DNA from: CAMTVQ01 sp947085255
GTDB lineage: Bacteria; Bacteroidota; Bacteroidia; Sphingobacteriales; Sphingobacteriaceae
Length of the DNA stretch: 64,000 nucleotides
Assembly: GCA_947085255.1 (NCBI GenBank)
Contig: CAMTVQ010000005.1
Location: forward strand, 62,001 to 126,000
Direction: 5' to 3'
The notes under the pieces are model-generated. The model did no database searches. It was given only the letters and a program-made list of their open reading frames with translations, and had not been told where the DNA came from. The translations under genes and the position numbers were made by a program. Below, one piece after another: positions 8,168 to 15,848 of the stretch (the first letter of the stretch is position 1; each line of letters starts with the position of its first letter).

Positions 8168-8500
8168 ATGAAAGAACAAGAAGTTAAGAGTTATCAAAAG
8201 AGGACTCAAAAAGCTTACAGTTTAGCCTTTAAACTGGAGATTGTAGCTGCTGTAGAAAAAGGGGAACTCACCTACAAACAGGCTCAATTCCGTTATGGTA
8301 TCCAAGGCAGAAGTACCGTTTTGGTTTGGCTGAGAAAACATGGTAGATTAGATTGGAAAGAATCAGAAGCTATGAAAAGAGATACGCCCAACAAAAAGAT
8401 TAGGGAACTAGAAAAGAAGTTAAAACGATTGGAACAAGAAAAGGAAGTGTTGAACCGAGCAATCGATATAGCGGATAGTATGTTAAACACGAATATTTGA
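8168..8500 (+). CDS. IS3-family transposase OrfA
   Basis: 110-aa DNA-binding subunit. A helix-turn-helix of the IS3 OrfA type lies at about 18-60 (LTYKQAQFRYGIQGRSTVLVW), followed by a leucine-zipper-like coiled coil (about 77-100, IRELEKKLKRLEQEKEVLNRA) that mediates OrfA/OrfB contact. The ATG is 16 nt inside the left repeat. The stop TGA (8498-8500) overlaps the TTG start of orfB. Confidence 0.92.
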   Translation: MKEQEVKSYQKRTQKAYSLAFKLEIVAAVEKGELTYKQAQFRYGIQGRSTVLVWLRKHGRLDWKESEAMKRDTPNKKIRELEKKLKRLEQEKEVLNRAIDIADSMLNTNI

Positions 8501-9393
8501 AAAAAGTATTTGAGCCTGTTGTCAGAAGCTACAGAACAGGCTCAAAAGGAGGGCGGCAAGCCGTCGGATTTGTAGCAAAAGTTTTAGGGTACAGTCGCCA
8601 ATATTTCTATAAACACTGCAAACAGGAGGAGCAAAGAGCCACACAGGAATTACAAGTAAAGCAGCTTGTTGATAAAGAGCGCAAGCTATTATCTCGCTTA
8701 GGTGGTAGAAAGCTTCACCATCAAATCAGGGATAGTTTACAGGCGCAGGAGATCAAGTTCGGTCGGGATAAACTCTTTACCCTGCTAAGAAAGAATGGGA
8801 TGTTTATATTGCCTAAACGCCGGTATATACAAACCACGATGTCAAAGCATTGGTTAAGAAAATATCCCAATCTAGTTAAAGATATAGTTGTTAAACGCCC
8901 TGACGAAGTTTGGGTAAGTGATATTACTTACATCAAAACAGATGAAGGCAATTGTTATCTGAACATGGTCACCGATGCGTACAGCAGAAAGATAATGGGG
9001 TATGCTATAGCGGATAATATGGAAGCTGCGCAAATGAAGCAAGCTCTTCAAATGGCCGTTGGAAACAGAAAAAACAAACAACAGTCACTTATACATCATT
9101 CAGACCGAGGACTGCAATATTGCAGTGCAGAATATGTAAGTATTGCTCATCAGCATAAGATCAAAATGAGCATGACAGAAAATGGCGACCCTTATGAAAA
9201 TGCATTAGCCGAACGAATGAATAGGACTTTGAAAGAAGAGTTTGGCTTGGGTGTTATATTGAAATCAAAGCTTCACGCAAAATTATTAACAGAAGAAGCC
9301 ATTGATCTATACAATAATCGCCGACCTCACTTATCTTTGAAAATGAAAACACCGCAAAGTGTTTATAAACAAAAATCCCAGCTACTTGCGTAA
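8497..9393 (+). CDS. IS3-family transposase OrfB (DDE integrase)
   Basis: 298-aa catalytic subunit with an rve-type integrase core. The triad is D142 (VWVSDITY), D203 (HHSDRGLQY) and E239 (ALAERMNRTLKEE). An HTH_21-like region (about 60-115) precedes it. The frame is -1 relative to orfA. The apparent start is TTG at 8497 within TTTGA, followed at once by an A6G run (8500-8506). Because orfA stops before the A6G run, termination-reinitiation looks more likely than classical slippage. The protein is full length with no internal stop. Confidence 0.92.
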   Translation: MKKVFEPVVRSYRTGSKGGRQAVGFVAKVLGYSRQYFYKHCKQEEQRATQELQVKQLVDKERKLLSRLGGRKLHHQIRDSLQAQEIKFGRDKLFTLLRKNGMFILPKRRYIQTTMSKHWLRKYPNLVKDIVVKRPDEVWVSDITYIKTDEGNCYLNMVTDAYSRKIMGYAIADNMEAAQMKQALQMAVGNRKNKQQSLIHHSDRGLQYCSAEYVSIAHQHKIKMSMTENGDPYENALAERMNRTLKEEFGLGVILKSKLHAKLLTEEAIDLYNNRRPHLSLKMKTPQSVYKQKSQLLA

Positions 9394-9412
9394 CTGGGAC
9401 TATCGTAAAATC

Positions 9413-9433
9413 TGTCAACCTATTTCAGGACGA
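9413..9433 (-). repeat. IS right terminal inverted repeat
   Basis: Exact reverse complement of the left repeat at 8131-8151; it begins 20 nt after the orfB stop codon. Confidence 0.9.
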
Positions 9434-9491
9434 GACAAATATATACTACAGTAAAGAATAATTAACATTCGTGAGGAGTATTGTAAATTCA

Positions 9492-9519
9492 AATGTTAAA
9501 TCGATGAATATTTAACATT
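9492..9519. repeat. AT-rich inverted repeat upstream of the LpxH-like gene
   Basis: AATGTTAAAT (9492-9501) and ATTTAACATT (9510-9519) are perfect reverse complements with an 8-nt spacer, and the core TTAACATT also occurs nearby (from 9461). The site lies 47 nt before the ATG at 9566. It could be an operator or merely AT-rich sequence; there is no further evidence. Confidence 0.35.
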
Positions 9520-9565
9520 AAATTCACATCAAAAACCCACCTTTGACTCAGTTTTATACTATATA

Positions 9566-10441
9566 ATGGCTAAACGCGAGGTTGAAATTGTAGTAATATC
9601 CGATGTGCATTTAGGTACATACGGCTGCCATGCTAAAGAATTACTCAAATATCTTAAAAGTATTAAGCCAGGAATAGTAATTCTGAACGGAGATATTATT
9701 GATATATGGCAATTTAGTAAATCATACTGGCCAGATGCACACATGAAAGTGGTGCGACGCATCATGAAATTCGTTACCGAAAACGTACCAGTATATTACC
9801 TTACTGGCAATCATGATGAGATGTTGCGAAAATTTACCGATTTTGAGGTAGGCTCGCTACAAATACTCGATAAACTGGTGTTAGATATTGATGGTAAAAA
9901 GGCCTGGATTTTTCATGGCGACGTATTTGACGTAACGATGCAATATTCCAAGTGGTTAGCAAAATTGGGCGCAGTAGGGTACGATACGCTTATTTTACTC
10001 AATACCTTCGTTAATTTTATGTTAAAGTTGGTGGGTAAGGAGAAAATGAGTTTCTCGCAAAAAATAAAAAGTGGTGTAAAAGGGGCGGTAAAGTTTATCA
10101 ACGATTTTGAGCAAACCGCCATTAGTATAGCTGCCGAAAAGGGCTATGGATATGTGCTGTGTGGACACATCCACCATCCGGAAATTAAAGTAGTGCAAAC
10201 CGAGCATGGCAGTGTTACTTACCTTAATTCTGGCGATTGGGTAGAAAGTTTATCAGCCTTGGAGTACAACAAAGGTGAGTGGAAAATATACACCTACAAT
10301 CCCGAAGAGTATGCTGCGGATGAAGAGATTGATCCTTCTTCGCTAGAAAATGAAGATTTGGAAGAGAAACTAAACGTAAGCATGCTTTACCAAAAAATGA
10401 TTCAGGGAGAGCATGCCCCCATCGTGCAGCTTGAGCAATAA
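9566..10441 (+). CDS. UDP-2,3-diacylglucosamine diphosphatase-like metallophosphoesterase
   Basis: Calcineurin-like phosphoesterase related to LpxH, which cleaves UDP-2,3-diacylglucosamine to lipid X in lipid A synthesis. The metal-binding motifs occur in order: SDVHLG (12-17), GDIIDIW (about 48-54), GNHDE (about 79-83), IFHGDVFD, and CGHIHHPE (about 200-207). At 291 aa it is longer than E. coli LpxH (about 240 aa) and has a C-terminal acidic tail. The next gene is a glycosyltransferase 65 nt away on the same strand. A general phosphoesterase role is possible. Confidence 0.8.
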   Translation: MAKREVEIVVISDVHLGTYGCHAKELLKYLKSIKPGIVILNGDIIDIWQFSKSYWPDAHMKVVRRIMKFVTENVPVYYLTGNHDEMLRKFTDFEVGSLQILDKLVLDIDGKKAWIFHGDVFDVTMQYSKWLAKLGAVGYDTLILLNTFVNFMLKLVGKEKMSFSQKIKSGVKGAVKFINDFEQTAISIAAEKGYGYVLCGHIHHPEIKVVQTEHGSVTYLNSGDWVESLSALEYNKGEWKIYTYNPEEYAADEEIDPSSLENEDLEEKLNVSMLYQKMIQGEHAPIVQLEQ

Positions 10442-10506
10442 CTAATCTGAAATAATATATAGCGGAGTTGAAATCCCGTAATTTTTAGTTACACAATTTA
10501 TTTTAC

Positions 10507-11496
10507 ATGAAAATTTTATTTGCCATTCAAGGTACCGGAAACGGACACATAAGTAGAGCTAGAGATATTATACCTCATTTACAGCAGTACGGCGAGCTTG
10601 ATTTATTAATTAGTGGCACACAAGCAGACGTAGGTTTAGACCAAGCTTTAGCCCATAAATTGCATGGTTGTAGTTTTGTTTTTGGTAAAAGTGGAGGTAT
10701 CGATTACATGAAAACCTTACTGCAAAGCAAACCACTGCAATTGCTAAGCGACATTAAAAAATTACCCTTAGAAAAATACAACCTAATCGTCAATGATTTC
10801 GAGCCAGTATCGGCCTGGGCAGCACGCATGAAAAAGATACCTACTGTTTCTTTGAGTCACCAGTGCTCATTTTTATCTAATAAGGTGCCACGTCCAGCAA
10901 AAGGAGATCCTATTGCCAAATTGGTGCTCGAAAAATATGCTCGTTGTACCCATAATATTGGGTTTCATTTTAAAGAATACGACGAGTATATACACACACC
11001 GGTAATCAGACAAGAAATTAGAGATTTAGCGGTAACCAACTTGGGGCATTACACCGTGTATTTGCCAGCCTATGCAGATGGGTTTTTAGTAAAACAATTG
11101 GTAAAAATTAAAGAAGCACAATGGCAGGTATTTAGTAAACATTGCCACACAAAATACACCTTCGAAAATGTGGATGTACGCCCCATAAACAACAAAGAGT
11201 TTAACGAAAGCTTAGCATCTTGTGCGGGTATTCTTACTGGAGGCGGTTTTGAAGCACCTGCAGAGGCCTTGTTTTTAGGTAAAAAAATTATAGCTGTACC
11301 AATGAAAGGGCAATACGAGCAGCAATGCAACGCCGAAGCTTTACGTGAAATGGGAGTGCCTGTGATTGTAGAAATAAACAATAAAACAATTCTTACTATA
11401 CACGATTGGGTTAAAAATGCAACTGCTATTCAGGTAAGCTATCCGTATCATAGTGCCGAAATAGTGCGAAAAATGGTAGCCGATTACGCCCGCTAG
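10507..11496 (+). CDS. MurG-like glycosyltransferase (MJ1255 type)
   Basis: 329-aa GT-B fold enzyme. It starts with GTGNGHISRARDI (10-22), the glycine-rich loop of the MJ1255/MurG-like family, and has the donor-binding motif ILTGGGFEAPAEALFLGKK about two-thirds along. It is probably cytosolic or membrane-associated. Donor and acceptor are unknown. Proximity to the LpxH-like gene suggests an envelope lipid or lipopolysaccharide role, but this is only context. Confidence 0.75.
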   Translation: MKILFAIQGTGNGHISRARDIIPHLQQYGELDLLISGTQADVGLDQALAHKLHGCSFVFGKSGGIDYMKTLLQSKPLQLLSDIKKLPLEKYNLIVNDFEPVSAWAARMKKIPTVSLSHQCSFLSNKVPRPAKGDPIAKLVLEKYARCTHNIGFHFKEYDEYIHTPVIRQEIRDLAVTNLGHYTVYLPAYADGFLVKQLVKIKEAQWQVFSKHCHTKYTFENVDVRPINNKEFNESLASCAGILTGGGFEAPAEALFLGKKIIAVPMKGQYEQQCNAEALREMGVPVIVEINNKTILTIHDWVKNATAIQVSYPYHSAEIVRKMVADYAR

Positions 11497-11627
11497 TTTT
11501 TGCCATAATTGCTTGTATATTTTGTATTATTGCACATCATGAAACATTTATGCACTAATAATATACAAAGGTGTATGCATATACTCACAAATGTTCCATC
11601 TGACAATTAAAAATATATAGTAAACAG

Positions 11628-13151
11628 ATGAAACGTTGTGTATGTATAGTTTTTGTGTGCTTAACCATACTGGTGAATGTACAAGCTCAGCGCATAACTA
11701 AAGCAAATACGGAAGGGTTTTCCAAAAAATCATTCTCTAAAATTATCGGACAGATAGGTAATACCTATTACCTTATCCGCAGCAGCGTAGCGTTTTCTAC
11801 TAAAAATACAGGTTTAAATTTAAAGGGTGGTAAATTCGAAATTACCTGTACCGACTCGGTATTGAAACAAAAGTGGGCAATCCCAATTGATTTTGCTGCC
11901 TATCCCGATGCACAAGCAGAGCAAGCAATTATTATAGGAGATAAATTGGCCTTATTCTTTTCGGCATTAAACAAGGAGACAGGAATATTAGCCCTTTATT
12001 GCCAAAACTACAGCATTGCCAATGGAGCAGTAGCGGATGCGGTACTAAAGGTGGATGAGGTGAAACAAGAAAAACGCAGAAGCAGAGGCGTTTTTTATAT
12101 TGAACAAAGTAGCAGTAAGGCGTATTTGCTTGTTTTCCATCGGGAAATGACGAGTGGCGATGGGGAATTCTATCACAAAGAAAGTAGGACTCCTGCCGAC
12201 TCGGTAAAAGAAACACTTAGTTGGAAAGTGTATGATACTGCTTGGAATATGGCATGGCAACGTGCCGAAGCCAATGTTGCTTATGTAGGTAACCAACAAA
12301 TACGCGAAGCAGGCATTGATAACACAGGTAATGCCTACTTGCTTACTTCGTATCGTCCTGCACAAGGCGTACCTATTCGTGAGTATAAACTGCTCACTAC
12401 TTCACAAAACAGCACCTTAAAAGAGTACACGATAAGCATTAGTGGTAAGTCTATTAATGATTTGAAAATGATGATAGATGAGGTAAATGAACAGGTAGTG
12501 TTAGGGGGCTTCTTTTCTGATAACAATACGTTTGTGTCCTCTGGAGTATTATATACCACCTATAGTATTGCTACAGGTTCTATGGGAAGCATTAAAGTAG
12601 AAAGCTTTAAACCCAAATTGCTTAATGATTTTGCTGGGGATAGAACAGTAAGTCGCTCTTCCGATCTTATTAATTATGAAGTAGAACGGCTTATTCTACG
12701 TAGCGATGGTGGAATTATACTTGTTGCCGAATCGAATTATGTAATCGAGTCATCTAATTACAACTCCTATTATCAACTATACACCGTTACGTTTACCTAC
12801 CATTACGATAATGTACTTCTACTATCAGTAAATACAGATGGAAGTGTTGATTGGGGAACGGTATTACGCAAAAGCCAATCGTCGGAAAATGATGAAGGTT
12901 TTTACGCCTCATTTATTCTGTTTGCTGCCGAAAATCAATTATCCCTTATTTATAATAAAAGCGTACGCAGACGTACGGATATTATGCGTTTTGTAGTAGA
13001 TAGTCAAGGTGTGACGGCAGAAAATACATTAGTACCGGGTAATGAAGAATTGATGCTTATGCCTCGTGGAAGTAAACAGGTATCAGCCACAGAAATGCTC
13101 ATTCCTAGTACAGATAAAAGTATGCCCGGACTAATAAAAATTAGCTTCTAA
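11628..13151 (+). CDS. Large secreted protein of unknown function
   Basis: 507 aa with a signal peptide (MKRCVCIVFVCLTILVNVQAQ) and no other membrane segment. The body is beta-rich with repeated patterns of short strands and Asp/Gly turns (for example DGGIILVAESNY), as in beta-propellers, but no named domain is evident. It lacks a T9SS C-terminal domain. It ends 1 nt before the start of a membrane protein gene, so the two are co-transcribed. Confidence 0.65.
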   Translation: MKRCVCIVFVCLTILVNVQAQRITKANTEGFSKKSFSKIIGQIGNTYYLIRSSVAFSTKNTGLNLKGGKFEITCTDSVLKQKWAIPIDFAAYPDAQAEQAIIIGDKLALFFSALNKETGILALYCQNYSIANGAVADAVLKVDEVKQEKRRSRGVFYIEQSSSKAYLLVFHREMTSGDGEFYHKESRTPADSVKETLSWKVYDTAWNMAWQRAEANVAYVGNQQIREAGIDNTGNAYLLTSYRPAQGVPIREYKLLTTSQNSTLKEYTISISGKSINDLKMMIDEVNEQVVLGGFFSDNNTFVSSGVLYTTYSIATGSMGSIKVESFKPKLLNDFAGDRTVSRSSDLINYEVERLILRSDGGIILVAESNYVIESSNYNSYYQLYTVTFTYHYDNVLLLSVNTDGSVDWGTVLRKSQSSENDEGFYASFILFAAENQLSLIYNKSVRRRTDIMRFVVDSQGVTAENTLVPGNEELMLMPRGSKQVSATEMLIPSTDKSMPGLIKISF

Positions 13152-13152
13152 C

Positions 13153-14136
13153 ATGATAATTCGTTCGCTACGCACCATACAACCTGCAAACCTAATTATA
13201 CTATTTGGTGTAGAGTTTCTGTTGAGGATAATCCCCATTATCAAAAATACACCAATACCTATAGAAACGTATAAAGAACCGCTAAGTACATTGTTGTTTG
13301 TAGCGCTCAATGTAGATGGTATTAATCATATTGTTAATGTATTACTTACGGGACTTATTGTGGTTATTCAGGCATTGTTTCTCAATCAAATTGTAAGCAA
13401 GTACACGTTGTTTTTTAAGTCGTCGTACCTGCCAGCGCTCATGTACATTATCATCATGAATTCGTTGGCAGTATTTATGGTGCTAACACCACAGTTGTTT
13501 TGTAATTTTTTACTTCTGGCGATACTCGATAAAATATTTTCGCTCTATAAAACCAACAAAGCAATATCCATTACATTCGATTTAGGAATGCTATTCGCTA
13601 CCTGTTCGCTATTGTATTTGCCCTATATTTTTCTAACACCGATTATTTGGCTGGGCTTGGTGTACTTTAGGCCATTTAGTTGGCGCGAGTGGTTTCTAGG
13701 ATTTTTAGGACTTATTGTACCTTATTTTTTCTTGTTCGTCTACTTTTTTTGGAATAGCGATATGAGTGGTTTTTATACCTTATTTCAGCCGCTTAATCGT
13801 ATTAGTGGGCTGAATATGTATATAGAGAACAATGACTTGTATGCCATTATTCCTATGTTGCTTGCCTTTATATTTTCGACCAATAAGTTGCGGGCAAATT
13901 TTTTTAAGAATATCATCATTGTGCGCAAAACCTATCAATTGTTATTCGTACTTATTTTATTAAGTATTTTATCCTTTTATATTCCTGGATACGCGCACCC
14001 AGCCCATTTTGCTATGCTTACCATACCAATGGCTATTTATATGTCGTACTATTTTTTAATAGCCAAGCGCGTATGGATATATGAAGGATTGGCGTACTGT
14101 ATATTAATAACCATGTTGGTTTTTCAAGTAGTATAG
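13153..14136 (+). CDS. DUF6427-like multi-span membrane protein
   Basis: 327 aa with about eight predicted membrane helices and few charged residues between them. The layout and the RPFSWREWFLGFLGLIVPYF segment match the DUF6427 family of Bacteroidota inner-membrane proteins. No catalytic motif is visible. It starts 1 nt after the preceding secreted protein. In Bacteroidota genomes such proteins often lie near purQ and coaX, as here. Function unknown. Confidence 0.65.
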   Translation: MIIRSLRTIQPANLIILFGVEFLLRIIPIIKNTPIPIETYKEPLSTLLFVALNVDGINHIVNVLLTGLIVVIQALFLNQIVSKYTLFFKSSYLPALMYIIIMNSLAVFMVLTPQLFCNFLLLAILDKIFSLYKTNKAISITFDLGMLFATCSLLYLPYIFLTPIIWLGLVYFRPFSWREWFLGFLGLIVPYFFLFVYFFWNSDMSGFYTLFQPLNRISGLNMYIENNDLYAIIPMLLAFIFSTNKLRANFFKNIIIVRKTYQLLFVLILLSILSFYIPGYAHPAHFAMLTIPMAIYMSYYFLIAKRVWIYEGLAYCILITMLVFQVV

Positions 14137-14232
14137 TGCTGCAAGCAGTATAAAATTTTGCTACTTTTGCACTAAAATAAGCATGTAGGTGATTGTTATC
14201 CTACGGTAATTATTTAACAGAAAATAAAACAC

Positions 14233-14280
14233 ATGAAACGAGCATGGTTATCATCAACTCTAAGAGTGATGAAAAACTAA
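14233..14280 (+). CDS. Possible leader peptide 1 (15 aa)
   Basis: ATG to TAA encodes MKRAWLSSTLRVMKN. It is preceded by AAAATAAAACAC, similar to the sequence before purQ. The reading frame spans the stem at 14251-14272, so translating ribosomes would open it. No homology is known to me; it may be chance. Confidence 0.25.
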   Translation: MKRAWLSSTLRVMKN

Positions 14281-14289
14281 AGCGAGTTC

Positions 14290-14307
14290 CCCCGATAGCT
14301 ATCGGGG
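14290..14307. repeat. Perfect 18-bp palindrome
   Basis: CCCCGATAGCTATCGGGG is self-complementary over all 18 bases. Similar GC-rich palindromes occur as dispersed intergenic elements in Bacteroidota. It is not followed by a T run, so it is not a standard terminator. Confidence 0.7.
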
Positions 14308-14334
14308 TACACTAAAAAAATAAAATATTTTCAG

Positions 14335-14406
14335 ATGAAACAGTCATACACTAATCTTGCACAAAAGGAGACGAAAAGAAGTATGACTGTTCCGTGTGGT
14401 AACTAA
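14335..14406 (+). CDS. Possible leader peptide 2 (23 aa)
   Basis: ATG to TAA encodes a 23-aa basic peptide starting MKQSYTNLAQ. The 30 bases ending in its ATGAAA (14311-14340) match those ending in the purQ ATGAAA (14401-14430) at 24 of 30 positions, so the translation start region looks duplicated. Both arms of the 11-bp inverted repeat lie within this frame. The stop codon is 18 nt before purQ. Confidence 0.3.
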   Translation: MKQSYTNLAQKETKRSMTVPCGN

Positions 14407-14424
14407 AAAACAAATTATTTTCAC

Positions 14425-15117
14425 ATGAAATTTGGCGTTGTAATATTTCCGGGGTCTAATTGCGATCAAGATATGATACATACCCTGCGCGAGGGGATGG
14501 GTCAAGAAGTGGTAGAGTTATGGCATAAAGACCATGATTTAAAAGGGTGCGATTTTATTGTACTTCCCGGAGGTTTCTCTTTTGGGGATTATTTACGCTC
14601 TGGTGCAATTGCACGATTTTCGCCAATTATGCAAGAAGTAATACAGTTTGCAGCTAAAGGAGGATACGTATTTGGTGTATGTAATGGCTTTCAAATACTG
14701 ACCGAAGCAGGGTTAGTACCAGGCGCATTGTTGCACAACAATAGCCGTAAGTTTATATGTAAAAATGTACATATAACTCCTGATAATACCAGCAGTCTGC
14801 TTACCCAAAACATACCAGCAGGTAGTGTATTGAAAATTCCTATTGCGCATGGCGAAGGCAAGTTTTTTGCCGATACAGACACTATAAAAAGACTAGAAGA
14901 TAATAACCAAATACTTTTTAGATACTGTAACGAACAAGGCGAAATAACAGATGCGGCAAATCCAAACGGGTCGTTGAATAATATTGCAGGGGTATGTAAT
15001 GCTACAAAAAATGTGTTTGGTATGATGCCACATCCTGAGCGTGCAGCCAGCAACATGGTGGGCAACACCGACGGTATTGTGTTGTTCGAATCTATTTTAT
15101 CACTGGTGCGCCATTAA
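14425..15117 (+). CDS. purQ: Phosphoribosylformylglycinamidine synthase subunit PurQ
   Basis: Glutaminase subunit of FGAM synthase in de novo purine synthesis; it supplies ammonia to PurL. The 230-aa class I glutamine amidotransferase has the nucleophile C86 (FGVCNGFQIL) and a His/Glu pair in PHPERA near the C-terminus. The N-terminal FPGSNCDQD is typical of PurQ. purL is not in the window. The stop overlaps the coaX start as TAATG, indicating translational coupling. The structured leader upstream suggests regulated expression. Confidence 0.95.
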   Translation: MKFGVVIFPGSNCDQDMIHTLREGMGQEVVELWHKDHDLKGCDFIVLPGGFSFGDYLRSGAIARFSPIMQEVIQFAAKGGYVFGVCNGFQILTEAGLVPGALLHNNSRKFICKNVHITPDNTSSLLTQNIPAGSVLKIPIAHGEGKFFADTDTIKRLEDNNQILFRYCNEQGEITDAANPNGSLNNIAGVCNATKNVFGMMPHPERAASNMVGNTDGIVLFESILSLVRH

Positions 15118-15848
15118 TGGATATTGCTATTGACATTGGCAATAGCTACACCAAAATAGGTGTATTTGTTTCCAATACGCTACAAGAGGTACTAACCGTT
15201 GCGGTCCTTACTCCACAAACAGCCAAGGAGTTAGTGCAGCGCTTTAAGCCTCAAAAAATTATCTTTAGTAGCGTTGCTGCCGATGCGGGCAAGGTGGCTT
15301 CTTATTTTGCAGGTACAACCTGCGTCCTATTTACACAAAGCACTTCTGTTCCTATCAAAAATGCATACGCATCACCACAAACACTAGGTTTAGATAGGTT
15401 AGCAGCAGCAATTGGCGCTACAGCACAACACGCGGGTAGTAGCATGGTAATAGATGCAGGCTCTTGTCTTACCATGGATTTTGTACAAAATGGCGATACA
15501 TTTATTGGTGGTGTTATTTCTCCAGGCTTACACATGCGTTTTAATTCGCTACATACCTTTACGCAAAAATTACCGTTGTTACAGCCAGATGGCGCATTTG
15601 CTGCTACTTTAGGAAATACCACTACAACGGCAATGATAGCAGGTGTACAATTAGGTTTTATAGAAGAAATAAAAGGAACGATAGCTCGCTACGAACAGCA
15701 GTATGGGCAATTTAAAATTATAGTATGTGGTGGCGATAGCTCTTTTTTGGAGGGCTATCTAAAAAACAGCATCTTTGCAAAACGTATTATTTATAGCCCG
15801 CATTTGGTGCTAATGGGTTTATATGCGGTCCTTCAACATCATGAGTAG
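15117..15848 (+). CDS. coaX: Type III pantothenate kinase
   Basis: CoaX phosphorylates pantothenate, the first step of coenzyme A synthesis, in the cytosol. The 243-aa protein has the ASKHA phosphate motif DIGNSYTKIGVF (6-17), the GLDRLAAAIGA motif and VIDAGSCLTMDF. Length and motifs are normal. It overlaps purQ at its start, and at its end overlaps by 8 nt the ATG of the outer-membrane protein gene, so the three genes form an operon. Confidence 0.93.
   Translation: MDIAIDIGNSYTKIGVFVSNTLQEVLTVAVLTPQTAKELVQRFKPQKIIFSSVAADAGKVASYFAGTTCVLFTQSTSVPIKNAYASPQTLGLDRLAAAIGATAQHAGSSMVIDAGSCLTMDFVQNGDTFIGGVISPGLHMRFNSLHTFTQKLPLLQPDGAFAATLGNTTTTAMIAGVQLGFIEEIKGTIARYEQQYGQFKIIVCGGDSSFLEGYLKNSIFAKRIIYSPHLVLMGLYAVLQHHE

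Larger units (their letters stand above)
8131..9433 (+). mobile_element. Complete IS3-family insertion sequence
   Basis: The 1303-bp element is bounded by perfect 21-bp inverted repeats (8131-8151 and 9413-9433) and carries two overlapping frames, orfA and orfB, in IS3 arrangement. OrfB has an intact DDE triad, so the copy looks recent or active. The bases next to the two ends (GAA on the left, GAC on the right) do not form a clear 3-5 bp target duplication. It sits in an intergenic spot, downstream of a terminator and before the LpxH-like gene. Confidence 0.92.
14162..14424 (+). promoter_or_regulatory. purQ promoter and structured 5' leader
   Basis: An exact -7 box TACTTTTG lies at 14162-14169, about 255 nt before purQ. 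The predicted transcript leader contains four hairpins: GTAGG/CCTAC (14185-14189/14200-14204); a 9-bp stem with one bulge (14251-14260/14264-14272, loop TAA); the palindrome at 14290-14307; and an 11-bp long-range stem (14339-14349/14381-14391). Two tiny frames lie within it. I cannot match it to a known riboswitch; no ZTP-type or guanine-type core was recognised. No clear -33 TTG is present. Confidence 0.5.

Noticed and set aside
8500..8506. A6G run as a standard -1 frameshift site of the IS element
   Set aside because: orfA terminates before the run, so ribosomes in that frame do not read it; kept only as a remark on the junction.
8121..9440. Target site duplication around the IS element
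   Set aside because: The flanking bases GAA and GAC, and alternative end points, give no direct repeat of 3-5 bp.
14162..14424. Known purine or ZTP riboswitch before purQ
   Set aside because: None of the recognisable conserved cores of these classes is present; hairpins alone do not justify the name.
15823..15840. Earlier ATG for the outer-membrane protein
   Set aside because: It adds six residues that weaken an otherwise clean signal peptide; the ATG at 15841 is preferred.
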